Assembly: GCA_025057905.1 (NCBI GenBank)
Contig: JANWUX010000002.1
Coordinates: 62,001-126,000, forward strand
Direction of reading: 5' to 3'
DNA: 64,000 bases
Origin: Patescibacteria group bacterium
GTDB lineage: Bacteria; Patescibacteriota; Microgenomatia; UBA1406; GWC2-37-13
The notes below the pieces were generated by a model, which was not told the DNA's origin, did not search any database, and worked only from the letters and a program-made list of their open reading frames with translations. Made by a program: the position numbers and the translations under genes. Positions 17,472-26,184 of the stretch are shown one piece after another. Within the stretch, counting starts at the first letter, position 1, and each line of letters starts with the position of its first letter.

Positions 17472-19073
17472 TCATAAACTATTTCTAGAAAAAGAGCCTA
17501 GAATTTCAAGCCATTTTCTCCAGTAATCCTCCAGCTCAATTTTTGGAAAATTCTCGAGAGGAACAACTTCATTATGCTCCTGCTGATTTTTTTGTTCATT
17601 CCCTTGAATTGATTTTTCATCAATTTGAGACTCTAGAATTTGGTTCTTGGGCTCTTGTTTTAAAACTTTTGCCAAGATATTGGCGGTTGCGATATTAGCG
17701 TCGGGAATATTGAGCACTGATATTATCTTTGAGAACGGCTCTCCTAGTATTGATCTTAAAATTAAGCGCCAACCCTTAAATTTTTCGGCTGAGAGACCGC
17801 CATAAATTAAAACTCTCATTTGGCTAGGTTCTTTTGAATTGGCTTCTAAAACTCTTAGTATTTTTTCTCTTATTCCAAAAACCATTCCGATGGCAATAGC
17901 AAAGAAAGCTTGTTGTTTGTCCTCTTCATTTAGAGATTCAAATTTGCTTTCGTCAATCAAGGCCACTTTAGGTGCGCTCTCAGAATCAATTTTTTTCAGC
18001 AGCCACCCTCTACTGTCTTTATCCGGCAGGTAGAAATAATTAGATTCAAACTCTTGATTTTGAAATTTTTTGGCAAAGTCTTCGAGAGTCTTGTCGATCT
18101 CAAGATACTTGATGTTGCCATCATTGTCAACAAAACCCAGCCTTGTGAACCACTCGCTAATTACATTAGCAGTCATTCTCTGGGTGAGGTAGCGAAAAGG
18201 TACATCTGCTTTGAAAAGAGAGGTTTGATCGACAACACTTTTATGGAATACAATCTTGCCGACTGAGTCAAGGCCGATAATAATATCCCAGGCGCTTATC
18301 TTGGTTTGATTAAGTAGTTCAGTCATGTACCTTAACTCAGCCTCGAAATCATTTATCGCAAATATCATTCCTTCAAGACTATCTTCAAATGGGGAGGAGC
18401 TGATTTTAAATTGATCTTCTTTTAAACCGAGTTTTTTGAAGATATATTCAAGTTCACCCGGAGAAAGATCTTTTCGTCCAAAGCCACCAATATCGGCGTA
18501 AGGGATTTTTAATCTTCGCGGATTTTTTTTATTCAAGTACCATTCAATCATTCCCATCATCGTTGAAAATTTCACTACTTCGAAAGAACAATCTTCACCA
18601 AAAATTAATTTCAAAACTTCAGGATTGTTCTCAAGGGCAATTAGCTTTCGCACACTGGTAGTTTTTTTCTCAGGATCGATATTAAGCTCTGTCAAAACAG
18701 CTTTTTGTTCTACGGTGAGTTCAGTTGCTAACGAGGGGTCATCGAGAAGAACAGCATAATCTTCTTCTCCATTGGCTTTTTTGTAATAAACTCCTAAGCT
18801 GTTGGTAAATCCAGTAAGAGTGATGATCTTGATTGTTCGGTCAGAGTCGGTTTCTTCTTTAAATATCTGAATTGACTCTTCTATCTTTCTAAATAACTCT
18901 TCCAAAGCTTTTTTTCCTATGATCCGAAAGCTTATTCCTTGAAACTCGACCAGTCCTGTTTTTGGCTTAAAGTCAATTTTTTCCGTGACTCCTCGATTGG
19001 GCGGCTCAGGTCTTATTTTCGTCTGAGTTGATCCTAAGTCAATTGAGATCAGAGAGAGGGGCACTTCACTCAT
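17472..19073 (-). CDS. FGGY-like carbohydrate kinase (ASKHA fold)
   Basis: I start at ATG 19073 (MSEVPLSLISIDLGSTQTKI) because the track's longer start is a TTG inside ychF. The product is 533 residues. The phosphate-1 loop SIDLGSTQTKI, ADIGGFGRKDL and a late segment GGLSAEKFKGWRLILRSILG, NIATANILAKV recall the FGGY sugar kinases. Overall similarity seems distant, with insertions (residues about 100-160). It may phosphorylate a sugar or polyol, or be a non-catalytic ASKHA relative. It lies 19 bp downstream of ychF on the same strand. Confidence 0.55.
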   Translation of the reverse strand: MSEVPLSLISIDLGSTQTKIRPEPPNRGVTEKIDFKPKTGLVEFQGISFRIIGKKALEELFRKIEESIQIFKEETDSDRTIKIITLTGFTNSLGVYYKKANGEEDYAVLLDDPSLATELTVEQKAVLTELNIDPEKKTTSVRKLIALENNPEVLKLIFGEDCSFEVVKFSTMMGMIEWYLNKKNPRRLKIPYADIGGFGRKDLSPGELEYIFKKLGLKEDQFKISSSPFEDSLEGMIFAINDFEAELRYMTELLNQTKISAWDIIIGLDSVGKIVFHKSVVDQTSLFKADVPFRYLTQRMTANVISEWFTRLGFVDNDGNIKYLEIDKTLEDFAKKFQNQEFESNYFYLPDKDSRGWLLKKIDSESAPKVALIDESKFESLNEEDKQQAFFAIAIGMVFGIREKILRVLEANSKEPSQMRVLIYGGLSAEKFKGWRLILRSILGEPFSKIISVLNIPDANIATANILAKVLKQEPKNQILESQIDEKSIQGNEQKNQQEHNEVVPLENFPKIELEDYWRKWLEILGSFSRNSL

Positions 19074-19092
19074 CTTTTTTTGGTCTTCATTT

Positions 19093-20196
19093 TCAGATAT
19101 TAACTTTGAACTCAACGACTTCTCCTTCTCTTATTTGATAATCTTTTCCAACAACTTGAACAAGGCCCATCTCTCTTGCTTTTGTCCACCCACCGGCCTC
19201 GACAAATTTTTCGAAGGCGATCACTTCGGCTTTGACAAAGTATTTCTCAAAGTCGCCATGAATCAAACCGGCAGCTTGAGGCGCAAATGTTCCTTTTCTA
19301 ATTGTCCAGGCTCGGACTTCCTTTCGGCCACAGGTAAAGAATGATATCAAATCAAGATTCTGATACGATTTCTTGATAAGCTTATCAAGTCCAGACTCTT
19401 GAAGAGAGTAGACCTTGAGATAGTTTTTTTGTTCTTGGCTTGGCAGAGAAGCAATTTCAGATTCAAGCTTGGCACAAAGAAAAATATAGTTAACTTTAGC
19501 GAGGTCTTTGAGTCGAAGAGTTTTTATAATCTCCTTAATTCTCTCCTCTGTTGTTTCTAAATTCTTTAGCTGATTTTCTGAGATATTGAAGGCAAAAATC
19601 ACAGGTTTTGCTGTTAAAAAGTTAAATCTTTTTATCGCTTCTTTTTCTTGATTATTTAAAGATATGCTTATTACAGGAACTCCCTCGTTCAGAAATTTTT
19701 TAATTTTTTTGAGGGTCATAAAGGTAAGAAAATCCTCTTTTGATGAATTGAGCATTGGAGGTTTTTGTTTCTCGATCGTCTGCAAATCAGCCAAGATAAG
19801 TTCAGTGTCAATCGTTTTGATGTCGTCGGCTGGGTCAATTTTTGACGATACATGAACAACATTTTTGTCTTCAAACAATCTAACAACATGAACAATAGCC
19901 GCGACTTCCCTTATGTAAGATAAAAATTTATTTCCGAGTCCTTGGCCAGTTGAGGCACCTTTTACTAGGCCAGCGATGTCATAAAACTTAACAAAAGCTG
20001 GGATTATTTTCTCAGTCTCAACAATCTTCGCTAAAGTTTTCAACCTTTCATTGGGAACCTCGACGATCCCAACATTAGGTTCGATAGTGCAAAAAGGATA
20101 ATTGGCAACGTCGGCTACCTGTTTTTTTAGGAGAGCATTGAAAAGAGTTGATTTGCCAACATTAGGCAAGCCGACGATGCCGACGGAAAGATTCAT
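19093..20196 (-). CDS. ychF: Redox-regulated ATPase / Obg-like GTPase YchF
   Basis: This 367-residue protein has the full YchF layout: GIVGLPNVGKSTLFNAL (P-loop), GLVKGASTGQGLGNKFL (switch II region), and NISE in place of the GTPase NKxD, which explains the ATP preference of the family. The C-terminal TGS-like domain is AWTIRKGTFAPQAAGLIHGDFEKYFVKAEV. It is a universally conserved ribosome-associated factor. The FGGY-like kinase gene follows on the same strand. Confidence 0.95.
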   Translation of the reverse strand: MNLSVGIVGLPNVGKSTLFNALLKKQVADVANYPFCTIEPNVGIVEVPNERLKTLAKIVETEKIIPAFVKFYDIAGLVKGASTGQGLGNKFLSYIREVAAIVHVVRLFEDKNVVHVSSKIDPADDIKTIDTELILADLQTIEKQKPPMLNSSKEDFLTFMTLKKIKKFLNEGVPVISISLNNQEKEAIKRFNFLTAKPVIFAFNISENQLKNLETTEERIKEIIKTLRLKDLAKVNYIFLCAKLESEIASLPSQEQKNYLKVYSLQESGLDKLIKKSYQNLDLISFFTCGRKEVRAWTIRKGTFAPQAAGLIHGDFEKYFVKAEVIAFEKFVEAGGWTKAREMGLVQVVGKDYQIREGEVVEFKVNI

Positions 20197-20364
20197 GGCC
20201 TTGGTATTTTATCAAATTTTGTGAATCAAAACTTAATTTCTCGACGGCTCCATTGGTCCTAAATCAAATTTTTGCCTGAATTGGAGCTCTGAAAATAAAT
20301 TTTTGTTGGTTATAACCTACTGAATTAGCCCTTCCTCTTCATTAACATTCTTTCTGATTTTTAG

Positions 20365-20583
20365 ATGAAGGGTAATTCTTACTACAAGCGACTGGGGAAC
20401 AACATCTTAAAATGGCGAAAAATTAGAAACCTTTCTCAACAGGAACTAGCTCTTCTTTCCGACACGGACAGAAGCTATCTAGCTGAGGTCGAGGAAGGCA
20501 AAGCTAATCCTTCAATCAAGTTTCTTAACAAAATTACCCGAGCTCTAAAGGTAAATATAAAAGAATTAATCAAAGATCTTTAA
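20365..20583 (+). CDS. XRE/Cro-CI type HTH regulator
   Basis: This 72-residue protein is a single HTH_3 domain: LGNNILKWRKIRNLSQQELALLSDTDRSYLAEVEEGKANPSI in order, ending LNKITRALKVNIKELIKDL. It is a stand-alone repressor-type protein with no toxin or phage gene beside it. Its end overlaps the end of the 1270-residue membrane protein gene by 14 bp. Confidence 0.85.
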   Translation: MKGNSYYKRLGNNILKWRKIRNLSQQELALLSDTDRSYLAEVEEGKANPSIKFLNKITRALKVNIKELIKDL

Positions 20584-23500
20584 TCTTCGCAATTATTACT
20601 AAGCCAAAAAACATTATTCCAAAGCCAAGAAACTGGAGGTACTGAGGCAGGAAGACAATAGCAATAGTGACTTCCGAAGCTTGATTCTTAGTTTTTTCGA
20701 AGAGAGATCGTTCAATTCTCCAACCATTGGCCCAGTTATTGACAATTAAATGCGATTGTATCTCCCTTCCAAATAAAAAGGGGAAGAGTTTTTTTGCGAA
20801 ACAAGTCTTTTTTTGGTTCGAACAGGCAAGAAGGTAAGCTTTCCAATTTTTTTCAAAGGCCTGATCCAGAAATATGATTGGTTCTTGATTCTTGATGGCA
20901 TCAAATTTTAGCTCATAGAGAAAAGGAAATATTTTTTTGCTTTGATACTTTGACGCAGGAGAGGTTTCAGTAAAGTCATTGGATTTTCTTGCCGGATTCT
21001 CCCATCTAATTGATTGTAAAAAATTATAAGGGAAGGGAATAAAGCGAATAGTTCTGATTTGATTTTGAGTGGGGAGATTGCTGGGGGAATAGTTGTTGAT
21101 AATGAGATCATAACCACCAGATTGGTAAAAGGGAGGTAGCAGGAAGAAATCAAAGGAAAAATCTTTGTTTTTTGAGAGTCTTTCTTCTATATTACAAATT
21201 CCAGAGACTTTGTCTTCCAGGCAGATTTTTAAGGGCAAGCCCGAAACATTTCTTGACTCTATCGCCAATAGATAACCTATGTTTTGAGAAATTTCTGAGA
21301 GGTCAATTCGATCACAAATTGCGCCATCAACGGCCTGGTATTCTAAAATACTCTGGTACTGGAGAGGGATTATGTTCTTTTTTATACTCTTTGCTTTTCC
21401 AAGGGTACAATCGTTAATCTGATCTCCGATTTTTCCCCAGGTGATTGGAATCGAAGTTTGAGGAAATTTACCTTCCAAAATGATTTCATCGGTAGTTTGA
21501 TTAAACTTGGGGATCACTGGAGTAAACCTTTCTTCTTGTACCCTCTCATAGAGTTTGAAGGTTAAATTTTTTATCAAAAGTTCTTTAATCTCCTTGGCTT
21601 TTCGAGTATCGTAGGAAAATCGGAGTTGGTATTGTGAAAATTTCTCATCAGAAAAAGGGAAGAGTATTTTAACCTCAGAGGAGAGAGAGGGATTGGGTTT
21701 TTTTCTAACAAGACATCTCCCTTTTTTTTCTCTATCAACTAAGCAGACTTCGTTTTCTCCTTTATTTTCGCTTTCATAATTAAAAGAGATTTCTAACAGT
21801 CCTTCTTCTTTTGTGTCAATGATCATTTCAAGAGGTATTTCAAGACAAACTTGAGCTTGTTGACCGAAAAGTTTAAAGGATGACTCATTCTTTTCGAAGC
21901 CAAATATCTGGCTTTTGGCTGGTGGTGAACAAAGAAATGGAGAGATTGAAGAAGAGAATTCTTTTTGCTTGACAGGTTTTTCTCTACCAGAAAAAAAACT
22001 GGCTAGATTATTTTTACTGGGAAAAACCACTCCTTCTCCCAAGAGTGTCATTCTTTCTGATAGATTCTTTGGAATTGAGAAAGTTTTTTCATTAAGAGAG
22101 AAGTAATGAGTGTTTTCACTCTTCGTAATGAATCTCCTTGAGTAGAAACGATCGGTTTTTATGTAAGGCAGAAGATATTTAAGCTCAATGATAACCTCAT
22201 TACCGGCCCTTCCTGCGTAAACTTCAGTGTAAATCTCTTTTTCAGTGCTATTTAAGGGGGGAATTTTAATATCACCATTTCTTGGGAAGAGTTCCGTTGG
22301 AATTCGAATAAAATAACGATCCTTATCTACAGAGACTATTTTTTGATTAATTTTTTCTTCATTATTAAGAAGATCTCTTCCAAGAAAAATCACATCGGGG
22401 CCGTCAAAAAGATTTTTTGAGGTCTTTTCTTTACTTACGTAGTTGCCATAGTCTAAGTAAGCCTGATCGAGATAGTTCCATCGATAAGTTGGTTCAATAA
22501 TCTTGTACCTATGGATCAGTTCTAGGGGCTTTTTTTGTTGATTGGGCAGATATTCATAAACCGAAATCTTTTCTCCAAAATTCTTAACTAGTTTTATTGT
22601 CTCTAACTGAGAAAGAAGTTGTTTTATTTCTCGATAGAAGAGTTTTTTTGACTGATGACCTTCACCGGGGACGATAACGTGTTCATCAAGAAGAATATAG
22701 CCAATGTTATATTTTTGGAGAAGTTTTTCAAAAAGAGGTTTATTTTGAGAGTAGATAGCATAAAAAAATTCCCTAAACGACTGCTCGTTGTATGGATACC
22801 AACGATTAAACTCTGGATTTATAAGAGACTGCTTTATACCAAACCAAATAAACCCCGCTCCTTGGTAAACTTGTTGATAATTTTTGAGATCCCAACGATA
22901 AATGCTCCAACCGTGTCGATCATTGATCGGTAAACCAAGAATCCTTTTTTCTTTTTGATTTTCTAACCATTTAAAAAGCAAAAAATAATCATCAGGGATT
23001 CTCACGCGCATCATAGGGCTTATAAAATTTCCAATAAAAGCTGGAGAAATTAAGATAAAAATTAAGGTAGTGAGTAAAAAAAAGTAATTGCCGACTAAAA
23101 ACTTTTTTTGTTCTTCTTCTTTGATTAGCTTTAATTTCCCAAATTGACTAAATAAAAAATAGTTAAAAAAACCGAAGAAAAGGGAAAAATAAAAAATAAC
23201 TGAAAGAGAAAATTTTGTGAAGGGAAAACGAAAAACTTCTCTAAAAAGTGGAAATTTATCCCTTAAATAATCAGTCAACTCAGAAATGAATTTAATATCT
23301 GAAAGAAGAAAAAAACTAGAAAGAGCTATTCCGGGCAAAAAACTTACAAAAGCATTATTCTTCTTTATGATTGAAAAAATTATCCCTAGAAGACTGAAAA
23401 AGGATAAAGAATAACCAATAATAACAATGTTTCTGTTTTCGAGGTGATTCTTCCAATTTTCAAGAAGAAGTTTAATTTTTTCTTCATTTGTTGTCACGTA

Positions 23501-24382
23501 CCAATTAAAGAGGAAATTTTTAAAAACCAAAAAATTACCTAAGTTACCATATTTTTTGTTGTGATAGAAAAACTCCTCGCTTCCTAATCGATGAGTTTTT
23601 GATGTGATTAAGTCTTGGTGATAATTTGAAGCGTAGTAGAAATTTGGAATCAACCAATAAAGATTTATAAGTAAAGTAAGAAAAATAATAATAATGCTTC
23701 TCTTTAGATATTCAAGGCTTCCACTCAGTAAAGAGTATCCAATTAAAAAAAACAAAAAACTTATGAAAAAAACATACCAAAGTGTTGCTGTGTGTGCGGA
23801 AGCAGAATTCAAAAAAATAAACAGGGAAAAAAAGAATAAACTTTTGTGATCTTTTTCGTTTAAGAATTTGAGAGAGAGAAAATAAAGAAATCCCAAGAGA
23901 CCAAATTTTGTCGCAAACATTTCCAGGGGAACAATAAAGTTTTGAACTGTACCGAGGTTTAAAAGGTAAAACAGACTACCCAGAAATGCCGAGATTTTTT
24001 TTATTAAAGTACTAGAATCAGAATTCTTTTGTTTGAAAAGGTAAATTAAAAGTAGATAAATCCCAATTGGTCCTATGATTATCATTAAAAAAAAGTAAAA
24101 ATAGCGAATTAAATTAATTGGTAAAAATAAAGAGATTAACCAGAGTAAGATAACTCTTGGTATCTCTCCGGCATGACTTTGGGATGGGGGAGCTCCTAGT
24201 CCTTGATGTTCTTGCCAAAAAAGAGTAATTCGTTGAAGATACAATGAGAAATTGAACTCTGGATGAAGAGTATCCCATCCTGAAAGAAAGGTATTAGAGG
24301 CGTAGTTTTGTGAGCATAAAAAAATTCCAACAGCGATGAGTGAAATTAAGAAAGGATCGAGTCTTTTTTTTAGTGAGTTCAT
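20570..24382 (-). CDS. Very large GT-C-like membrane protein
   Basis: This 1270-residue protein has about a dozen N-terminal transmembrane helices (residues about 10-460), a very long extracytoplasmic part rich in beta strands and aromatic residues (about 460-1240), and one final helix (FLGFGIMFFGLVIIAKI). The early loop NTFLSGWDTLHPEFNFSLYL is reminiscent of arabinofuranosyltransferase (AftD) or YfhO-type GT-C proteins, in which an acidic residue follows the first helix. It probably builds or modifies surface polysaccharide. It is divergent from another GT-C gene, with only 18 bp between the starts. Confidence 0.65.
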   Translation of the reverse strand: MNSLKKRLDPFLISLIAVGIFLCSQNYASNTFLSGWDTLHPEFNFSLYLQRITLFWQEHQGLGAPPSQSHAGEIPRVILLWLISLFLPINLIRYFYFFLMIIIGPIGIYLLLIYLFKQKNSDSSTLIKKISAFLGSLFYLLNLGTVQNFIVPLEMFATKFGLLGFLYFLSLKFLNEKDHKSLFFFSLFIFLNSASAHTATLWYVFFISFLFFLIGYSLLSGSLEYLKRSIIIIFLTLLINLYWLIPNFYYASNYHQDLITSKTHRLGSEEFFYHNKKYGNLGNFLVFKNFLFNWYVTTNEEKIKLLLENWKNHLENRNIVIIGYSLSFFSLLGIIFSIIKKNNAFVSFLPGIALSSFFLLSDIKFISELTDYLRDKFPLFREVFRFPFTKFSLSVIFYFSLFFGFFNYFLFSQFGKLKLIKEEEQKKFLVGNYFFLLTTLIFILISPAFIGNFISPMMRVRIPDDYFLLFKWLENQKEKRILGLPINDRHGWSIYRWDLKNYQQVYQGAGFIWFGIKQSLINPEFNRWYPYNEQSFREFFYAIYSQNKPLFEKLLQKYNIGYILLDEHVIVPGEGHQSKKLFYREIKQLLSQLETIKLVKNFGEKISVYEYLPNQQKKPLELIHRYKIIEPTYRWNYLDQAYLDYGNYVSKEKTSKNLFDGPDVIFLGRDLLNNEEKINQKIVSVDKDRYFIRIPTELFPRNGDIKIPPLNSTEKEIYTEVYAGRAGNEVIIELKYLLPYIKTDRFYSRRFITKSENTHYFSLNEKTFSIPKNLSERMTLLGEGVVFPSKNNLASFFSGREKPVKQKEFSSSISPFLCSPPAKSQIFGFEKNESSFKLFGQQAQVCLEIPLEMIIDTKEEGLLEISFNYESENKGENEVCLVDREKKGRCLVRKKPNPSLSSEVKILFPFSDEKFSQYQLRFSYDTRKAKEIKELLIKNLTFKLYERVQEERFTPVIPKFNQTTDEIILEGKFPQTSIPITWGKIGDQINDCTLGKAKSIKKNIIPLQYQSILEYQAVDGAICDRIDLSEISQNIGYLLAIESRNVSGLPLKICLEDKVSGICNIEERLSKNKDFSFDFFLLPPFYQSGGYDLIINNYSPSNLPTQNQIRTIRFIPFPYNFLQSIRWENPARKSNDFTETSPASKYQSKKIFPFLYELKFDAIKNQEPIIFLDQAFEKNWKAYLLACSNQKKTCFAKKLFPFLFGREIQSHLIVNNWANGWRIERSLFEKTKNQASEVTIAIVFLPQYLQFLGFGIMFFGLVIIAKIKDL

Positions 24383-24400
24383 TAATTAGAATTATAGTGA

Positions 24401-26128
24401 ATGAAATTGTTGAGAAAACAAGATGGCATAAATCCATATTTATTTTTACTTTTTTTTCTCGCTTTATTTCACTTTTTCGGCAATCTTACTTGGATTTTTT
24501 TAAATGAAAATCCTCTAGATTTTGATCCCCTTGGTCACACTTTACTTGTTCTTAATATGTTTGAATATCTAAAAGATAATTTTTACGATTTTAATCTTGG
24601 CGAATTTATGAGAATTTCTCCTGCTTATCCAAATTTTTCTCATTTGTCGACTCTCCCATTAGTTTTCTTTTTTGGTAATCATTGGAAGATAGTTCAATTC
24701 TCAGGAACAATCTTTTTTATTCTTTCAATTTTGGCCATATTTTTCTATGTTCGGGAAATCTCGGAAAGTAATAAATTATCCTTCTTTACAGTCTTTTTTT
24801 ACAGTTTTTTTATCTCTATTCTTCGATATTCTAGATTATTTACCCTCGATATTCCGTTGATCACACTGATTTTTCTTACGCTTTTTTTTTGGGAGAGATT
24901 TAAAAAGAAGGGGAATTTGGCACTTTTATACCTCGGTTTTTTTTCTGCCGGTTTAGCTCAACTCACTAAGTGGCACGCTGTGATATTCTTGTTTATTCCT
25001 TTCGTTTTTATTGTGATTTTTTTTATAAGGAATAACCCAAGATTAAATTTAAAGATCTCGTTGAGCAAACTTCTTCTAGGAGGAATGATCTTTTTTATTT
25101 TGGCTTTTCCCTGGTATTTTTATAATTTTTCTAGTTTTATAAGATTAGGAACGATAAATTATGCTGGAGAACCAGATGATCCTCAAAGACTTTTGAGTTT
25201 TGAGAATTTATTTTTTTACTTGAGATTAATCGCTTTGTATCAAACCCATTTTCTCGTTTTTATTTTTTTTGTAATCTCTTTGTTTATTATTCCTTACAAA
25301 AAAAAGGACTATCTAAAGATTCCCATTTTGAGTTTTCTTTTTTGTTATTTTTTCTTCACTTTTTTCGTTGTTAACAAAAATATTCGGGTGATCTTCCCTA
25401 TGATGCCCCTCATTGCTTTGATTCTTGCTGAGGGATTTTGTATTCTCTTAAAGAAAAATGCTTTTATTGCTTCTGTAATTAGTTTTTTTATTGTTTTTGC
25501 CTATTTTATTCTTTCTTTTGGCTTTCCGATTGAACCTAATTTTAAGTATGTCCTCAGGCTGCCTTTTGGTTCTTCCAAGGAAGATTTTGAACATAACATC
25601 GGGCAATTGGAGTTAATCTATCTTCACACTTATCCGATTAATTTGCTCTACGATCGTAATAAAATCGATTACAGGGAGATAAATGACAAACTATTTTCTC
25701 TGAAAAAAACGATTGATTCTCCCCTTCGAGTGCTTGTTGGCCTTCATCTTTTGAATTTTTACAAAGATCATTTAATAATAGATCTTTACATGAAATATTC
25801 TTCCGATATTTCCTTTGCAAATAGAATACTCTATGATGAAAGATACAGAAAAATAGAACTTCTTGGAATTGATTATCTTAGGGGAGAGAGCGAAAAGGCT
25901 TATTTCGAGAAACTGAAGGATGTTGATGTCATAATTACTGCTCAGAATAATCCAATCCAGAAAGAGAGAACAATAGACGTTCTTTATGGACCAGTTAAAA
26001 TTCTGCAAAGATATCTCAAAGAGAATCAAGACCCTCGATTTATTTTATTTGATTCTGTTTCCCTAGGTGGCCATGATTCTATTTTGTTTTTTGGAAATAA
26101 ATCCTCTCTTTATATTGAGACAAAGTAG
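24401..26128 (+). CDS. GT39/PMT-like membrane glycosyltransferase
   Basis: This 575-residue protein has an acidic first loop (NENPLDFDPLGHTLLVL), about ten to eleven transmembrane helices through residue about 385, and a soluble C-terminal domain (about 390-575). LTKWHAVIFLFIPFVF and the alternating long hydrophobic segments fit the GT39/dolichyl-phosphate-mannose transferase fold. It would use a polyprenyl-phosphate sugar. It shares a very short divergent intergenic region with the 1270-residue protein, suggesting a common role in envelope glycan assembly. Confidence 0.72.
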   Translation: MKLLRKQDGINPYLFLLFFLALFHFFGNLTWIFLNENPLDFDPLGHTLLVLNMFEYLKDNFYDFNLGEFMRISPAYPNFSHLSTLPLVFFFGNHWKIVQFSGTIFFILSILAIFFYVREISESNKLSFFTVFFYSFFISILRYSRLFTLDIPLITLIFLTLFFWERFKKKGNLALLYLGFFSAGLAQLTKWHAVIFLFIPFVFIVIFFIRNNPRLNLKISLSKLLLGGMIFFILAFPWYFYNFSSFIRLGTINYAGEPDDPQRLLSFENLFFYLRLIALYQTHFLVFIFFVISLFIIPYKKKDYLKIPILSFLFCYFFFTFFVVNKNIRVIFPMMPLIALILAEGFCILLKKNAFIASVISFFIVFAYFILSFGFPIEPNFKYVLRLPFGSSKEDFEHNIGQLELIYLHTYPINLLYDRNKIDYREINDKLFSLKKTIDSPLRVLVGLHLLNFYKDHLIIDLYMKYSSDISFANRILYDERYRKIELLGIDYLRGESEKAYFEKLKDVDVIITAQNNPIQKERTIDVLYGPVKILQRYLKENQDPRFILFDSVSLGGHDSILFFGNKSSLYIETK

Positions 26129-26184
26129 ATGGTTCATTTTTTTATTCTTGGTTTTGGGCTTTTGAAATCCTTTCCTATAAGGAT

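Noticed and set aside
19074-19115. Longer N-terminus of the FGGY-like kinase (TTG 19115)
   Set aside because: It would overlap ychF and adds non-conserved residues before the ATG at 19073 that gives a family-like start.
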